IMG/VR virus record: IMGVR_UViG_3300034375_005797
Location: 1 to 23,029 of that record
Reading direction: 5' to 3' (one strand)
Source of the DNA: a virus
DNA length: 23,029 bases
Shown: positions 6,795 through 14,259 of the stretch, one piece after another
Layout of the letters: each line of letters opens with the position of its first letter
How positions within the stretch are numbered: position 1 is the stretch's first letter
Program-made: the position numbers and the translations under genes
The notes under the pieces: generated by a model
The model's input: only the letters and a program-made list of their open reading frames with translations
Told to the model about the DNA's origin: nothing
Database searches by the model: none

Positions 6795-7956
6795 TTTTAT
6801 TGTAACAACAGCAATAAAGAAATTAAGTAAATTACATAAAAGGAATAGAGTTGTACAAGGAGGAACCTCAGCCGGTAAAACATTCGGTATAATTCCATTA
6901 CTTATAGATCACGCTATAAAGAACCCTAACAAAGAAATATCTATAGTTAGTGAGTCAATACCTCATCTTCGTAGAGGAGCTTTAAAAGACTTTTTAAAAA
7001 TAATGATGGTTACCGGTAGATATATAGATGGACAGTTTAATAAATCAATATTAAAATACCAATTTACAAATGGTAGTTACATAGAGTTCTTTTCAATAGA
7101 ATCAGCTGATAAACTTAGAGGAGCTAGAAGAAATATCCTATATGTCAATGAAGCAAACAATATACCTTTTGATGCCTATAACCAATTAGCAATAAGAACA
7201 AACGAAATAATATGGATAGACTTTAATCCAACAAGTTCTTTCTGGGCTCATACAGAGCTTCAAAACCAAGAAGACACAGATTTTATCAAGTTAACATACA
7301 AAGATAACGAGGCATTGCCTGATACAATAATAAAGGATATTGAGAAAGCTAAGGTTAAAGCTAATACATCAAGTTATTGGAAAAACTGGTGGACTGTTTA
7401 CGGATTAGGGGAAATAGGTAGTTTAGAAGGAGCATGCATACAAGATTGGAAACAAATGGCTTTACCTAATGAAGCTAGGTTATTATGTTATGGAATGGAT
7501 TTTGGTTATAGTAACGATCCAACAACATTAATAGCAATGTACAAATATAATAACTCATTTATATTCGATGAGGTAATATATAAAAAAGGAATGTTAAACT
7601 CTGAGATAAGTGGTTTATTAAAATCAAATAGCGTTCAGGAAATAATATATGCTGATTCAGCTGAACCTAAGTCTATAGCTGAGTTAAATAGTTATGGGCA
7701 TACCGTGTTACCTTGTTTAAAAGGAAGAGATAGTATTGTTTACGGGATAAACCTTATAAATCAAAACGAGATATATATAACACCATCTAGTGTACACTTG
7801 ATCAAAGAATTACAGAATTATATATGGTTAAAGACTAAAGATGGAGAAACACTTAATAAACCAATTGATGCTTATAACCATTGTATTGATGCAATGAGGT
7901 ATGCAATAACAGCACAACTAGACAATCCTCATCGAGGTTCATATCATATATATTAG
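6787..7956 (+). CDS. terL: Terminase large subunit
   Basis: A 389-residue packaging motor protein. The ATPase half has Walker A QGGTSAGKT at 24-32 and a Walker B-like strand NILYVNEAN at 116-124, where NE replaces the classical DE, as in PBSX-type large terminases; SIVSES (52-57) and DFNPTS (145-150) complete the motor motifs. The nuclease half (RNase H-like) has three acidic residues: D238 in GMDFGYSNDP, D290 in YADSAEP and D368 in HCIDAMRYA. The subunit translocates DNA into the prohead at the portal and cuts the concatemer. Length is typical for this compact type. The gene is followed by the only long non-coding stretch in the window. Confidence 0.95.
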   Translation: MNDFIVTTAIKKLSKLHKRNRVVQGGTSAGKTFGIIPLLIDHAIKNPNKEISIVSESIPHLRRGALKDFLKIMMVTGRYIDGQFNKSILKYQFTNGSYIEFFSIESADKLRGARRNILYVNEANNIPFDAYNQLAIRTNEIIWIDFNPTSSFWAHTELQNQEDTDFIKLTYKDNEALPDTIIKDIEKAKVKANTSSYWKNWWTVYGLGEIGSLEGACIQDWKQMALPNEARLLCYGMDFGYSNDPTTLIAMYKYNNSFIFDEVIYKKGMLNSEISGLLKSNSVQEIIYADSAEPKSIAELNSYGHTVLPCLKGRDSIVYGINLINQNEIYITPSSVHLIKELQNYIWLKTKDGETLNKPIDAYNHCIDAMRYAITAQLDNPHRGSYHIY

Positions 7957-7979
7957 AATTTTAACATAATTTTAACATT

Positions 7980-8024
7980 TCTTTAACACTTTAAACCGAA
8001 GTTAGTTTGTATATTAGCTATGTA
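7980..8024 (+). promoter_or_regulatory. Possible Bacteroidetes-type promoter before the RNA-like region
   Basis: TATATTAG at 8010-8017 is one base away from the Bacteroidetes -7 element TAnnTTTG and is preceded by A/T-rich sequence with repeated TTTAACA/TTAACA elements (7964-7988). No clear TTTG -33 box sits at the expected spacing. If used, transcription would begin around 8023-8030, shortly before the structured region. The location fits a start site for a separate RNA or the 8442-8905 genes; the sequence match alone is weak. Confidence 0.3.
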
Positions 8025-8061
8025 CTTATGTACAAATGTTCATTAAAATACTGAAAATAAA

Positions 8062-8411
8062 AAGAGGGATAGTAATCTACAGGACTATTTAAACGGCACA
8101 CCTAGGCCACTGCGTAAAATGAAAGTGTACCCTCTTAAAATATATCGAGGAAAATTGTTTTAGCATAAATGCTAATGAGAAGCGATGGACTTGAAGAGCT
8201 AAGGAAATATAAAAGGTCTGGGACTAATCACCCAGTTAACTTAAGGTTAATAGTCAAAAGGATACGATAATTATATTGATCTAGGGAAGCAAGAGAAGGA
8301 CAAAGGTTAGTACAAACACTATTAAAGACTCTGACAAAGTAACTAGCAACTGGTAGAGCTGGAAGGTTAAAAAATACATACCGGATTTGAAACCTAAGGG
8401 AGCGCCTAACT
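8062..8411 (+). ncRNA. Candidate structured non-coding RNA next to terL
   Basis: Bases 7957-8441 contain no credible coding frame. Within them 8062-8411 is visibly richer in G and C than the flanks and contains stems found by hand. Domain 1: AAGAGGG 8062-8068 pairs with CCCTCTT 8130-8136 and encloses ATAGT/ACTAT (8069-8073/8084-8088). Domain 2: TATCG 8143-8147 pairs with CGATA 8265-8269 and encloses TTAGCA/TGCTAA (8160-8165/8170-8175), CTGGG/CCCAG (8218-8222/8231-8235) and TTAAC/GTTAA (8236-8240/8246-8250). Domain 3: GTTAG 8306-8310 pairs with CTAAC 8406-8410 and encloses CTAGC/GCTGG (8343-8347/8358-8362) and AGGTT/AACCT (8364-8368/8391-8395). I do not recognise tmRNA, RNase P, 6S, or intron cores. 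Possible relatives are large phage RNAs such as GOLLD or ROOL, or a packaging RNA; none is shown. The strand follows neighbouring genes. Confidence 0.55.
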
Positions 8412-8441
8412 CGATAACAGTATTTATTTAAACGTTATAAT

Positions 8442-8597
8442 ATGTATACAAAAGAAAAAGAAAAATTACATAACGCTTTAGTTGACGTTGATCTATTAAA
8501 AACTAAATGTATCAACTTAAAACTTAAATTAGAAGCAGAGAAAGAATTAAATAGTAGATTAATTAAATTGTTAAATAATGAGAAAGTTATACGATAA
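8442..8597 (+). CDS. Small helical hypothetical protein (51 aa)
   Basis: ATG 8442 to TAA 8597 encodes 51 residues that are almost entirely charged and leucine-rich: KEKEKLHNALVDVDLLKTK followed by a Lys/Glu/Leu stretch. Heptad-like spacing of Leu, Ile and Val suggests a short coiled coil. It is the first open frame after the RNA-like region and overlaps the next small gene by 20 bases. No family is recognised. The three small genes here share a strong terminator at 8933-8965, supporting a short transcription unit. An opposite-strand frame of similar length lies over it but has A/T-driven composition and no context. Confidence 0.6.
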   Translation: MYTKEKEKLHNALVDVDLLKTKCINLKLKLEAEKELNSRLIKLLNNEKVIR

Positions 8598-8703
8598 ATT
8601 ATTATATTATACATCAATAAGTTTATTTACTTTGATCTTATTAGCCGGAAGTTTATTACTTTTAAACTTGGAAAATTTGATCAATATAATACTTGGATTA
8701 TAG
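8578..8703 (+). CDS. Small membrane protein (41 aa)
   Basis: ATG 8578 to TAG 8703 encodes 41 residues: a short polar start with positive charge (MRKLYDKLL), then a hydrophobic segment from about residue 10 to 30 (YYTSISLFTLILLAGSLLLL), then LENLINIILGL. The layout fits a single-pass membrane protein with the N-terminus inside. Size and position would suit a holin- or spanin-like accessory, but no endolysin or other lysis gene is adjacent and I do not assign that role. It overlaps the preceding and following frames by 20 and 11 bases, so translation may be coupled. Confidence 0.55.
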   Translation: MRKLYDKLLYYTSISLFTLILLAGSLLLLNLENLINIILGL

Positions 8704-8905
8704 AAAAGCAATAAGTTGGTGTTTAGAGAATGATATAAAAATTTATGTCGAACCAATAAGACAGGGTAAACGACCACCTGTGATTATTGTAGTAAATTTT
8801 AAAGGTCGAATTAAAAAAGGAAAAATTGAATATGCGCAACAGAATAATTTAGTTTGGGATAAAATTAACGATATTTATAATGCTTATTTTGATTTTTATA
8901 ATTAA
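8693..8905 (+). CDS. Conserved-looking phage hypothetical protein (70 aa)
   Basis: A 70-residue protein with alternating strands and one helix: WCLENDIKIYVEPIRQGKRPP, VIIVVNFKGRIKKGK, then NLVWDKINDIYNAYFDFY. Similar small proteins occur near terminase genes in flavobacterial phages as far as I recall, with no known function. Start is TTG 8693: a stop codon lies at 8687-8689 in this frame and no ATG occurs before the conserved-looking segment. The start overlaps the stop of the small membrane gene, which fits re-initiation. The gene is followed by 27 bases and a strong terminator. Confidence 0.68.
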   Translation: MDYRKAISWCLENDIKIYVEPIRQGKRPPVIIVVNFKGRIKKGKIEYAQQNNLVWDKINDIYNAYFDFYN

Positions 8906-8930
8906 TTGAGTTAGTTTAGTTTTAGTTAGG

Positions 8931-8966
8931 AAAAGGTGTCTATTATACATAGATGCCTTTTTTTTG
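8931..8966 (+). terminator. Intrinsic terminator
   Basis: An 11-pair stem (8933-8943 with 8949-8959, two G-T pairs) around a 5-base loop is followed by a run of eight T. It ends the small-gene unit downstream of the RNA-like region and lies just before the tail-chaperone gene at 8984, so the structural genes need their own promoter or readthrough. Confidence 0.88.
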
Positions 8967-8983
8967 TTTTATAAAAAAGAAAT

Positions 8984-9613
8984 ATGAAGTTAAAAGATAT
9001 TAAATTAAGTAATGTTCCTTTAAATAGTTACCAAAAGTACATGTTAATAGATAACCCTAATGAACAGGACTTGCTAAAATGCTTTTTAGGATTAACACAA
9101 CCAGAGTTAAATAAACTACCATCTAAAGACATAGATGATTATTTAAATCAAATAAATAACTTATTAAACTTAGATCATGAGTTAATAAGAACATTTAAGT
9201 TAAATGGTATTGAATATGGTTTTATTCCTAAATTAGACGATATAACTTATGGTGAAAATTTAGATGTTACAAAATACATTGGAGAGTATGGAAGTATGCA
9301 TAAAGCAATGGCTGTATTATTTAGGCCAATTAAACAAAAAATCCGTGATCAATATTTAATTGAGGAATACACCGGGAGTTATGTATACGCTGAGAAATTT
9401 AAAGATATTCCATTAGATGTAGTGTTTGGTGCTATTGTTTTTTTTTACAATTTAACCAACGAGTTACTGAACTCTACCCTGAAATATTTGGAGCAACAGA
9501 TTCAACAGGACTCACAGCTTCAAGCCAGTTTGCAAGAAAGTGGAGTGGATATTCAGAGCTCTATACGCTCAGCCAAGGAGACATTACAAGATTTAATTCC
9601 ATCAGTAAGTTGA
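8984..9613 (+). CDS. Tail assembly chaperone, unshifted form
   Basis: A 209-residue protein at the head of the neck/tail block. The core (about residues 65-155) has EYGFIPKLDDITYGENLDV, YIGEYG and AVLFRPI, followed by YLIEEYTG and a helix rich in aromatic residues (FGAIVFFYNL). This resembles the tail assembly chaperone proteins of Bacteroidetes phages, which bind the tape measure protein before tube assembly. After the T9 run the zero frame continues for 55 residues as a helical, glutamine-rich tail (YLEQQIQQ, SAKETLQDLI) before TGA 9613. A second product is predicted by -1 frameshifting (see the entry at 9445). Unlike lambda G/GT, the gene lies about 4.6 kb upstream of the tape measure gene. 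Confidence 0.7.
   Translation: MKLKDIKLSNVPLNSYQKYMLIDNPNEQDLLKCFLGLTQPELNKLPSKDIDDYLNQINNLLNLDHELIRTFKLNGIEYGFIPKLDDITYGENLDVTKYIGEYGSMHKAMAVLFRPIKQKIRDQYLIEEYTGSYVYAEKFKDIPLDVVFGAIVFFYNLTNELLNSTLKYLEQQIQQDSQLQASLQESGVDIQSSIRSAKETLQDLIPSVS
9439..9474 (+). promoter_or_regulatory. Programmed -1 frameshift site
   Basis: Nine T at 9438-9446 give the slippery heptamer T TTT TTT (9439-9445) in the zero-frame register GTT TTT TTT TAC, which matches X XXY YYZ. A perfect 5-pair hairpin with a 4-base loop (9461-9465 with 9470-9474) lies 15 bases downstream; that spacing is long and the stem short for a classical stimulator. The -1 frame is open from 9403 to 9702, so the shift must occur within 9403-9611, and this run is the obvious site. 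Confidence 0.7.
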
Positions 9614-9702
9614 ATTTACATAAATGTTATATGTATTTAGCTTTTGAAAAAGAAAGAACTGATTTGGAAAATTTATTAATAAAACAAAAATTTAAACAAT
9701 AA
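9445..9702 (+). CDS. Tail assembly chaperone, -1 frameshift extension
   Basis: In the -1 frame relative to the chaperone gene, 85 codons run from the slip site to TAA 9702. Joined to zero-frame codons 8984-9445 this gives a product of about 239 residues. The extension looks like real protein: FARKWSGYSELYTLSQGDITRF, then a helix FEKERTDLENLLIKQKF. The WSGYxxLxxLxxGDI pattern resembles the second half of frameshifted tail chaperones in related phages. Strong support is positional: its TAA shares a base with the next ATG (TAATG at 9700-9704), while without the shift 88 bases between 9613 and 9702 would be unexplained in a genome with almost no gaps. For about 168 bases both frames are translated, giving two different C-termini. 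Confidence 0.7.
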   Translation, partial: LQFNQRVTELYPEIFGATDSTGLTASSQFARKWSGYSELYTLSQGDITRFNSISKLNLHKCYMYLAFEKERTDLENLLIKQKFKQ

Positions 9703-10172
9703 TGCAAGGTTTTTATAATATAACCGAAAAGATTAGAGAACAACTACAACAAGATGACTTTGTTAACACAGTTACATATGGAGACATATTTGAGGTTGAT
9801 CTATCTAAACAAACAATATTTCCTTTAAGCCACTTCCAAGTAAATAACGCTACAATGCAAGGTAATGTATGGAACTTTACAATAAGCTTATTAGTTATGG
9901 ATATTGTAAATGAAAGTAAAGAGTATCCAGAAGGTATACCAGATGAATTTAGAGGCAACAATAACGAGCAAGATATATGGAACACACAATTAGCTGTAGC
10001 AAATCGTTTACTAGAATTACTTTACAGGGGTGATTTATACACGGATAAATATCAATTAAATGGTGACCCTGTTTGTGAGCCTTTCACTGATAGATTTGAA
10101 AACAAGCTTGCTGGTTGGACTGTTACTTTTAATATATTAATTCCAAATGACATGACAATATGCGCAGTCTAG
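9702..10172 (+). CDS. Putative tail completion / neck protein
   Basis: A 156-residue protein of the type found between the tail chaperone and HK97 gp10-like genes in Bacteroidetes phages. It begins with a helix (FYNITEKIREQLQQDDFV), then strands around TVTYGDIFEVDL and FPLSHFQVN, then a long strand WNFTISLLVMDIV and a helix with NTQLAVANRLLELLYRG. The layout (short helix, beta sheet, helix packed across it) fits the tail terminator/completion fold, which caps the tube and docks it on the head, but I see no diagnostic motif. Its ATG shares a base with the stop of the frameshifted chaperone, and its end overlaps the next gene by 13 bases. Confidence 0.55.
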   Translation: MQGFYNITEKIREQLQQDDFVNTVTYGDIFEVDLSKQTIFPLSHFQVNNATMQGNVWNFTISLLVMDIVNESKEYPEGIPDEFRGNNNEQDIWNTQLAVANRLLELLYRGDLYTDKYQLNGDPVCEPFTDRFENKLAGWTVTFNILIPNDMTICAV

Positions 10173-10705
10173 AGCCTATATTACAACAATTTGGTGAATA
10201 TGTAGTTAGCCAATCTAGGTTAAATTTAACTAAAGGTGGTTACAAAAGTAAAGGACATAATGCCTCAGGTTCTTTAAGTAAATCATTAGCTTATACAACG
10301 GAGGAGGTAAGTGAAGGGAGATGGATTGTAGAGTTTTTAATGGAGCTTTATGGTCAATACGTAGATAAAGGTGTTAGTGGTACTGAGGTATCTCGTGACA
10401 CACCTTATAGATTTAGAAGTAAAGGTGGTAAACAAGGTTTAAAAGGTATGCCTCCACCAAGTGCTTTTGATCAATGGAGAATAAGAAGAGGTATTGCTCC
10501 GAGAGATGAGAAAGGTAGATTTTTACCTCGTAAAGCAGCTAATTTTGCAATAGCTAGAAGTGTATTTAAAAAAGGAATAAAACCAAGTTTATTTTTTACA
10601 AAACCTTTTGAAGCTGCATTTAAAGATTTATCAATGACATTACTAGACGGATTTGAATTAGAAATAAGAAAAACTTTTAACAAAATGGAAAATGGCAAAA
10701 ATTAA
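10160..10705 (+). CDS. HK97 gp10-like neck protein candidate
   Basis: A 181-residue basic protein. It has SLSKSLAYTTEEVSEGRWIVEFLMELYGQYVDKGVSG at about 38-74, the helix-then-strand block ending in Y-x-x-YVDKGVSG seen in HK97 gp10-like and related head-tail proteins. A central glycine/arginine-rich loop (RFRSKGGKQGLKGMPPPSAF) follows, then a segment with RGIAPRDEKGRF and a C-terminal helix. These proteins sit at the head-tail interface, though exact placement differs between phages. It overlaps the previous gene by 13 bases and the next by 14. A short minus-strand open frame over its 3' half lacks context and is not a gene. Confidence 0.55.
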   Translation: MRSLEPILQQFGEYVVSQSRLNLTKGGYKSKGHNASGSLSKSLAYTTEEVSEGRWIVEFLMELYGQYVDKGVSGTEVSRDTPYRFRSKGGKQGLKGMPPPSAFDQWRIRRGIAPRDEKGRFLPRKAANFAIARSVFKKGIKPSLFFTKPFEAAFKDLSMTLLDGFELEIRKTFNKMENGKN

Positions 10706-11834
10706 TGTACTAAGCCCATATTTTATAAATGTATCAGATGCTGATTTAGTTAGCGTACAATTAGAAATAGAAATATATACTGATTATGCTAATACAAGCT
10801 GGCAAAGTAGCCCACAATACACATTGCAATCTACAGCAATAGATAACAAGGTAACATTTGAAATAAGCGAATTAATAAAAGATTACATAAAAGCAGAATT
10901 CAATGGTGATTACCCAATACTAGGGACATCAACTGATGAAGCAACCACACGTTATGTAGATTACAGAATAACAGAGACACATACTGGAGGTGTACAAGCC
11001 CCAGTGGATAGTTTAGCTAATAGAGCATATTACGGTTACGGTTATTTTGAAGACGGTGCAAACCCACAATTTATACAAGGTTATTTGCAAAGCAATAACA
11101 AAGTATTAAAACCAGATGACTCACCTTTACGTGTAGCAGTTGACCCTACAAATACAACTAGTGTAGCTTTTTTTAGTAATGGCCAACAAACATATAGTTG
11201 GTCTGCAAGTGGAACATACAGAGTGCAAGACCATGTTCTTTATATAAGTAATGAAGCGAGTGGGGTTGATAGTTATGAAGACAGAGTATTACTTGATGGT
11301 GGTACTTTTGAAGGTAGCGATTGTTTAACGGATTTTTTACGAGATACCACTGTTTATCCTGTTGACACTATTTATGTAGATGATAATAATGGTATAACAG
11401 TTATCGATGTAGATAACATACAAGAATGCAAATACCCTTTATACAAATTAACTTTTATAAATAAATTTGGTGCATACCAAAACCTATGGTTCTTTAAAAA
11501 CTCACAACTTAGCATGACTACTAAAAAAGACATGTATAAAGCCAACATAGTAGAAAACGGTAGCTACAATATATATAACGCACAAAATAGAATACTTACT
11601 AAAAACGGTGATCAAAAACTGACGTTAAATAGTGGTTATTATCCTGAAAGCAACAACGAGTTATTTAAACAATTATTTTTAAGCGAAAAAGTATGGATAG
11701 AATATAACAACCAAACATTAGGGGTAAATATATCAAGTAGCAACATAACATATAAAACATCATTAACAGATAAATTAATTAATTACACAATAGAATTAGA
11801 TTTTGCTTTTAACACTATCAACAATATAAGATAA
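10692..11834 (+). CDS. Structural tail protein, unknown role
   Basis: A 380-residue beta-rich protein with many Asn, Ser, Thr and Tyr and no signal peptide or membrane segment. Residues 1-75 (INVLSPYFINVSDADLVSVQ, then FEISELIKDYIKAEF) look like a small beta domain; a glycine/tyrosine-rich stretch follows (RAYYGYGYFEDGANPQF near 115-130), and the C-terminal half includes YKLTFINKFGAYQNLWFFK and a final strand pair. The two cysteines at 212 and 244 region are unlikely to matter inside the cell. It lies between the gp10-like gene and a large tail protein and shares a base with the latter's ATG (TAATG), so a tail or baseplate part is the best reading. No known family is recognised. Confidence 0.6.
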   Translation: MAKINVLSPYFINVSDADLVSVQLEIEIYTDYANTSWQSSPQYTLQSTAIDNKVTFEISELIKDYIKAEFNGDYPILGTSTDEATTRYVDYRITETHTGGVQAPVDSLANRAYYGYGYFEDGANPQFIQGYLQSNNKVLKPDDSPLRVAVDPTNTTSVAFFSNGQQTYSWSASGTYRVQDHVLYISNEASGVDSYEDRVLLDGGTFEGSDCLTDFLRDTTVYPVDTIYVDDNNGITVIDVDNIQECKYPLYKLTFINKFGAYQNLWFFKNSQLSMTTKKDMYKANIVENGSYNIYNAQNRILTKNGDQKLTLNSGYYPESNNELFKQLFLSEKVWIEYNNQTLGVNISSSNITYKTSLTDKLINYTIELDFAFNTINNIR

Positions 11835-14107
11835 TGCAAACAATACAATTATTTATTGAAAACACTAGGGTTGATTTATTTAAAGATGAGTCAGTAACAA
11901 TAACTGACACCATAAAAAACATAAAAGATATAAGTAAAGTATTTACAACTTTTAGTCAGCAGTTTAGTTTACCGGCCTCGTCTACTAATAACTTAATATT
12001 TAGGCATTACTATAATTACGATATTGTAAATGGTTTTGATGCAAGAGCACGTGTTAATGCTACTATAAAATTAAATGGTGTTGATTTTAAACAAGGTAAA
12101 ATAAAACTAAATAATGTAGCCTTAAAGAACAATAAGCCATATGCTTACAAAATAGTATTTTATGGTAAAGCAGTTGATTTAAAAGATATTGTTGGTGAAG
12201 ATAAACTAAATAACTTACAATTTATAGAGGTAAAAGATTCAGGCACTTGTACATTAACCTCAGCTAATAAATTAACAGATTTTGGCGGTAGTTTTACCAC
12301 AACAACATCAGAGGGTGATAGAGTACACAATGTAGATGATGGAACATACGCAACAGTGCTTAGTGTTGATAGTAACCAGCAATTAACCTTAAACGCAGAT
12401 ATATTTGCAGCTAATGATGATTACAGGGTTTTATTATCACCAATATGGGAAAACGACTCAGTTGAAGAAAAACTACAATTACAACCAGCTACAGCTAAAA
12501 ACACTTTAATAGTTCCACTAATAACACACACTAAAAGGCTTTATTATGATAGCTCAACTAATATAGCTGGTGATGGAAACTTATATTGGCATGGTGGTGG
12601 AGGTACGCATGATCATGGTGTTGCATATACAGATTTAAAATTTGCACTTAGAGTACATAGTATTATAGAAGCTATAGAAAATACATATAGTGATATTGAG
12701 TTTACTACTGATTTTTTTAACACTACTAATTACAACTATTATAATTTATACATGTGGTTAAACCGTAAATCAGGTGAGGTTAGCACAAGCACAAGTGTAA
12801 ATAGCTTTCAGTTTACTGTAGATAGTTGGTCTGGTGGTGACTTAAACGAGGGTGGTGCTGGTTTAGGTTCTACTTATGGTATAACATCTGATTTTGCTGA
12901 TTTTGGAACTAGTTTTAGTATGAGCATAGCGGATTCAACTACAGCATATACAATAGAGTTTTTTAAAAATCAAAGTTTAGTTTATACAACTTCAAGAACG
13001 GCTTCACAAGGTGCTTACACTTTAGGCACTGCTGAATTAGGGGCAATTAGTACAATGGCTGGAACATGGCATGTAGTTATAAGTGCTAATGCTAATGTAA
13101 TTATAAGTAACATATCAATAACATTACAGGGTATTATATTTGACGAATTTGGTGGCACTAGTAGTTATACAAACACAATAACATCAGGGAATATAAATAC
13201 ACCAGCTGTAGCTACATTTGATATTGCAGACCAAATGCCAGAAATAAAAGTAATTGATTTTATTAATGGTTTATTTAAAATGTTTAACCTTATTGCTTTT
13301 GTTAATGATGAGGATAAAATAGAAGTAAGAACTTTAGATAACGCCAGTAGCGATAGCTATTATAATTTATCAAATGTAAATACTTATGACATTACAGAGT
13401 ACGTAGATGTTAAAGAATCACAAGTGGATGTAGCTTTACCTTTTAAAGAAGTAAACTTTACTTACGAAGATTTAAAAACATTTTTAGCGGTAAATCACGA
13501 ACAATTATTCAACCAAAGCTGGGGAACAGAACAATGGAACGAAGATAGCGATACACTTAGAATAGATGGTCAATCATATAATGTTAAGTTGCCTTTTTCA
13601 CACATGAAATACGAAAGGTTAATAAACCAGGATAATGGTGTTGATACTAGCATACAATGGGGTTGGAGTGTTAATGAAAACCAAGATAGTTACAAAGGTA
13701 AACCGTTATTATTTTATCCATTAAGAAACTCAGGAACACCAATACAATTTTTGGTTAATGGAGGTAGCGACCAAATAACACAATACATAATACCAAGTAA
13801 CAGTAGGTATTTAAACGATACTAGTGGTGAAGATAACATAAACTTTGGTCCAGAAATAAATGAATACGATAGGCCATTAACTAGTTTTAGTGGTACGTTA
13901 TTTCAAAACTATTATTACAATTATATAACTAATGTTTTTAGGTTTAATGCTAGAATAATTAAACTAACAGCTTATTTACCGTTACGTATAATATTAAATT
14001 ATAAGTTAAATGATTATATAGTAGTTAGTGGTAAAAAATACAGGATAAATAGTATAAAAGTAAATTTATTAACCAATAAATCAGAATTAGAATTAATTAC
14101 AACATGA
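11834..14107 (+). CDS. Large tail / baseplate protein candidate
   Basis: A 757-residue protein directly before the tape measure region. The first 130 residues (LFIENTRVDLFKDESVTITDTIKNIKDISKVFTTFSQQFSLPAS as overall pattern, shown here only by its key segments DESVTIT and FTTFSQQFSLPAS) resemble the N-terminus of tail proteins common in Bacteroidetes phages. A middle region of Ser/Thr/Gly-rich strands (about 310-440) looks like inserted beta-sandwich material. The C-terminal third has FINGLFKMFNLIAFVNDEDKIEVR and NDYIVVSGKKYRINSIKVN, typical of hub or distal-tail proteins that use OB-like barrels. I infer a tail-tip hub or distal tail role. The stop overlaps the following ATG (ATGA at 14104). 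Confidence 0.6.
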   Translation: MQTIQLFIENTRVDLFKDESVTITDTIKNIKDISKVFTTFSQQFSLPASSTNNLIFRHYYNYDIVNGFDARARVNATIKLNGVDFKQGKIKLNNVALKNNKPYAYKIVFYGKAVDLKDIVGEDKLNNLQFIEVKDSGTCTLTSANKLTDFGGSFTTTTSEGDRVHNVDDGTYATVLSVDSNQQLTLNADIFAANDDYRVLLSPIWENDSVEEKLQLQPATAKNTLIVPLITHTKRLYYDSSTNIAGDGNLYWHGGGGTHDHGVAYTDLKFALRVHSIIEAIENTYSDIEFTTDFFNTTNYNYYNLYMWLNRKSGEVSTSTSVNSFQFTVDSWSGGDLNEGGAGLGSTYGITSDFADFGTSFSMSIADSTTAYTIEFFKNQSLVYTTSRTASQGAYTLGTAELGAISTMAGTWHVVISANANVIISNISITLQGIIFDEFGGTSSYTNTITSGNINTPAVATFDIADQMPEIKVIDFINGLFKMFNLIAFVNDEDKIEVRTLDNASSDSYYNLSNVNTYDITEYVDVKESQVDVALPFKEVNFTYEDLKTFLAVNHEQLFNQSWGTEQWNEDSDTLRIDGQSYNVKLPFSHMKYERLINQDNGVDTSIQWGWSVNENQDSYKGKPLLFYPLRNSGTPIQFLVNGGSDQITQYIIPSNSRYLNDTSGEDNINFGPEINEYDRPLTSFSGTLFQNYYYNYITNVFRFNARIIKLTAYLPLRIILNYKLNDYIVVSGKKYRINSIKVNLLTNKSELELITT

Positions 14108-14259
14108 TAATTTTTAAATTATTAAATATAGATAATTTCTATGGCATAAGTGAAAACATAGAGATAGCAAAAGGTAAATACAAATTACCTGAGACTTTAA
14201 AACAAGGATTCAAACAAATTAAACGTAAATACAAATGGCAACAGAAACAAGCAATTTAA
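14104..14259 (+). CDS. Small basic protein before the tape measure gene (51 aa)
   Basis: ATG 14104 lies in an ATGA overlap with the preceding tail gene; the frame ends at TAA 14259, 25 bases inside the tape measure gene. The 51-residue product starts with a hydrophobic strand (MIIFKLLNI), has a polar middle (FYGISENIEIAKGKYKLPE) and ends strongly basic (KQIKRKYKWQQKQ). No family is recognised. The gap it fills, 127 bases between two large genes, and coupling on both sides argue that it is translated. Confidence 0.6.
   Translation: MIIFKLLNIDNFYGISENIEIAKGKYKLPETLKQGFKQIKRKYKWQQKQAI

Noticed and set aside
8062-8411. tmRNA, RNase P RNA, 6S RNA or group I/II intron
   Set aside because: I see no tRNA-like ends or tag frame, no RNase P conserved core, no group I P7/P3 core sequences and no group II domain V. 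The terminase gene before it is complete, so no spliced exon is needed.
8435-8617. Minus-strand open frames here and at 726-932, 6219-6464, 9713-9985, 10471-10698, 16152-16458, 18967-19191, 19892-20182, 21844-22179 and 22492-22749
   Set aside because: All lie opposite well-supported + strand genes, encode low-complexity Leu/Ile/Ser/Phe-rich sequence expected from the reverse of AT-rich codons, and have no context supporting minus-strand transcription.
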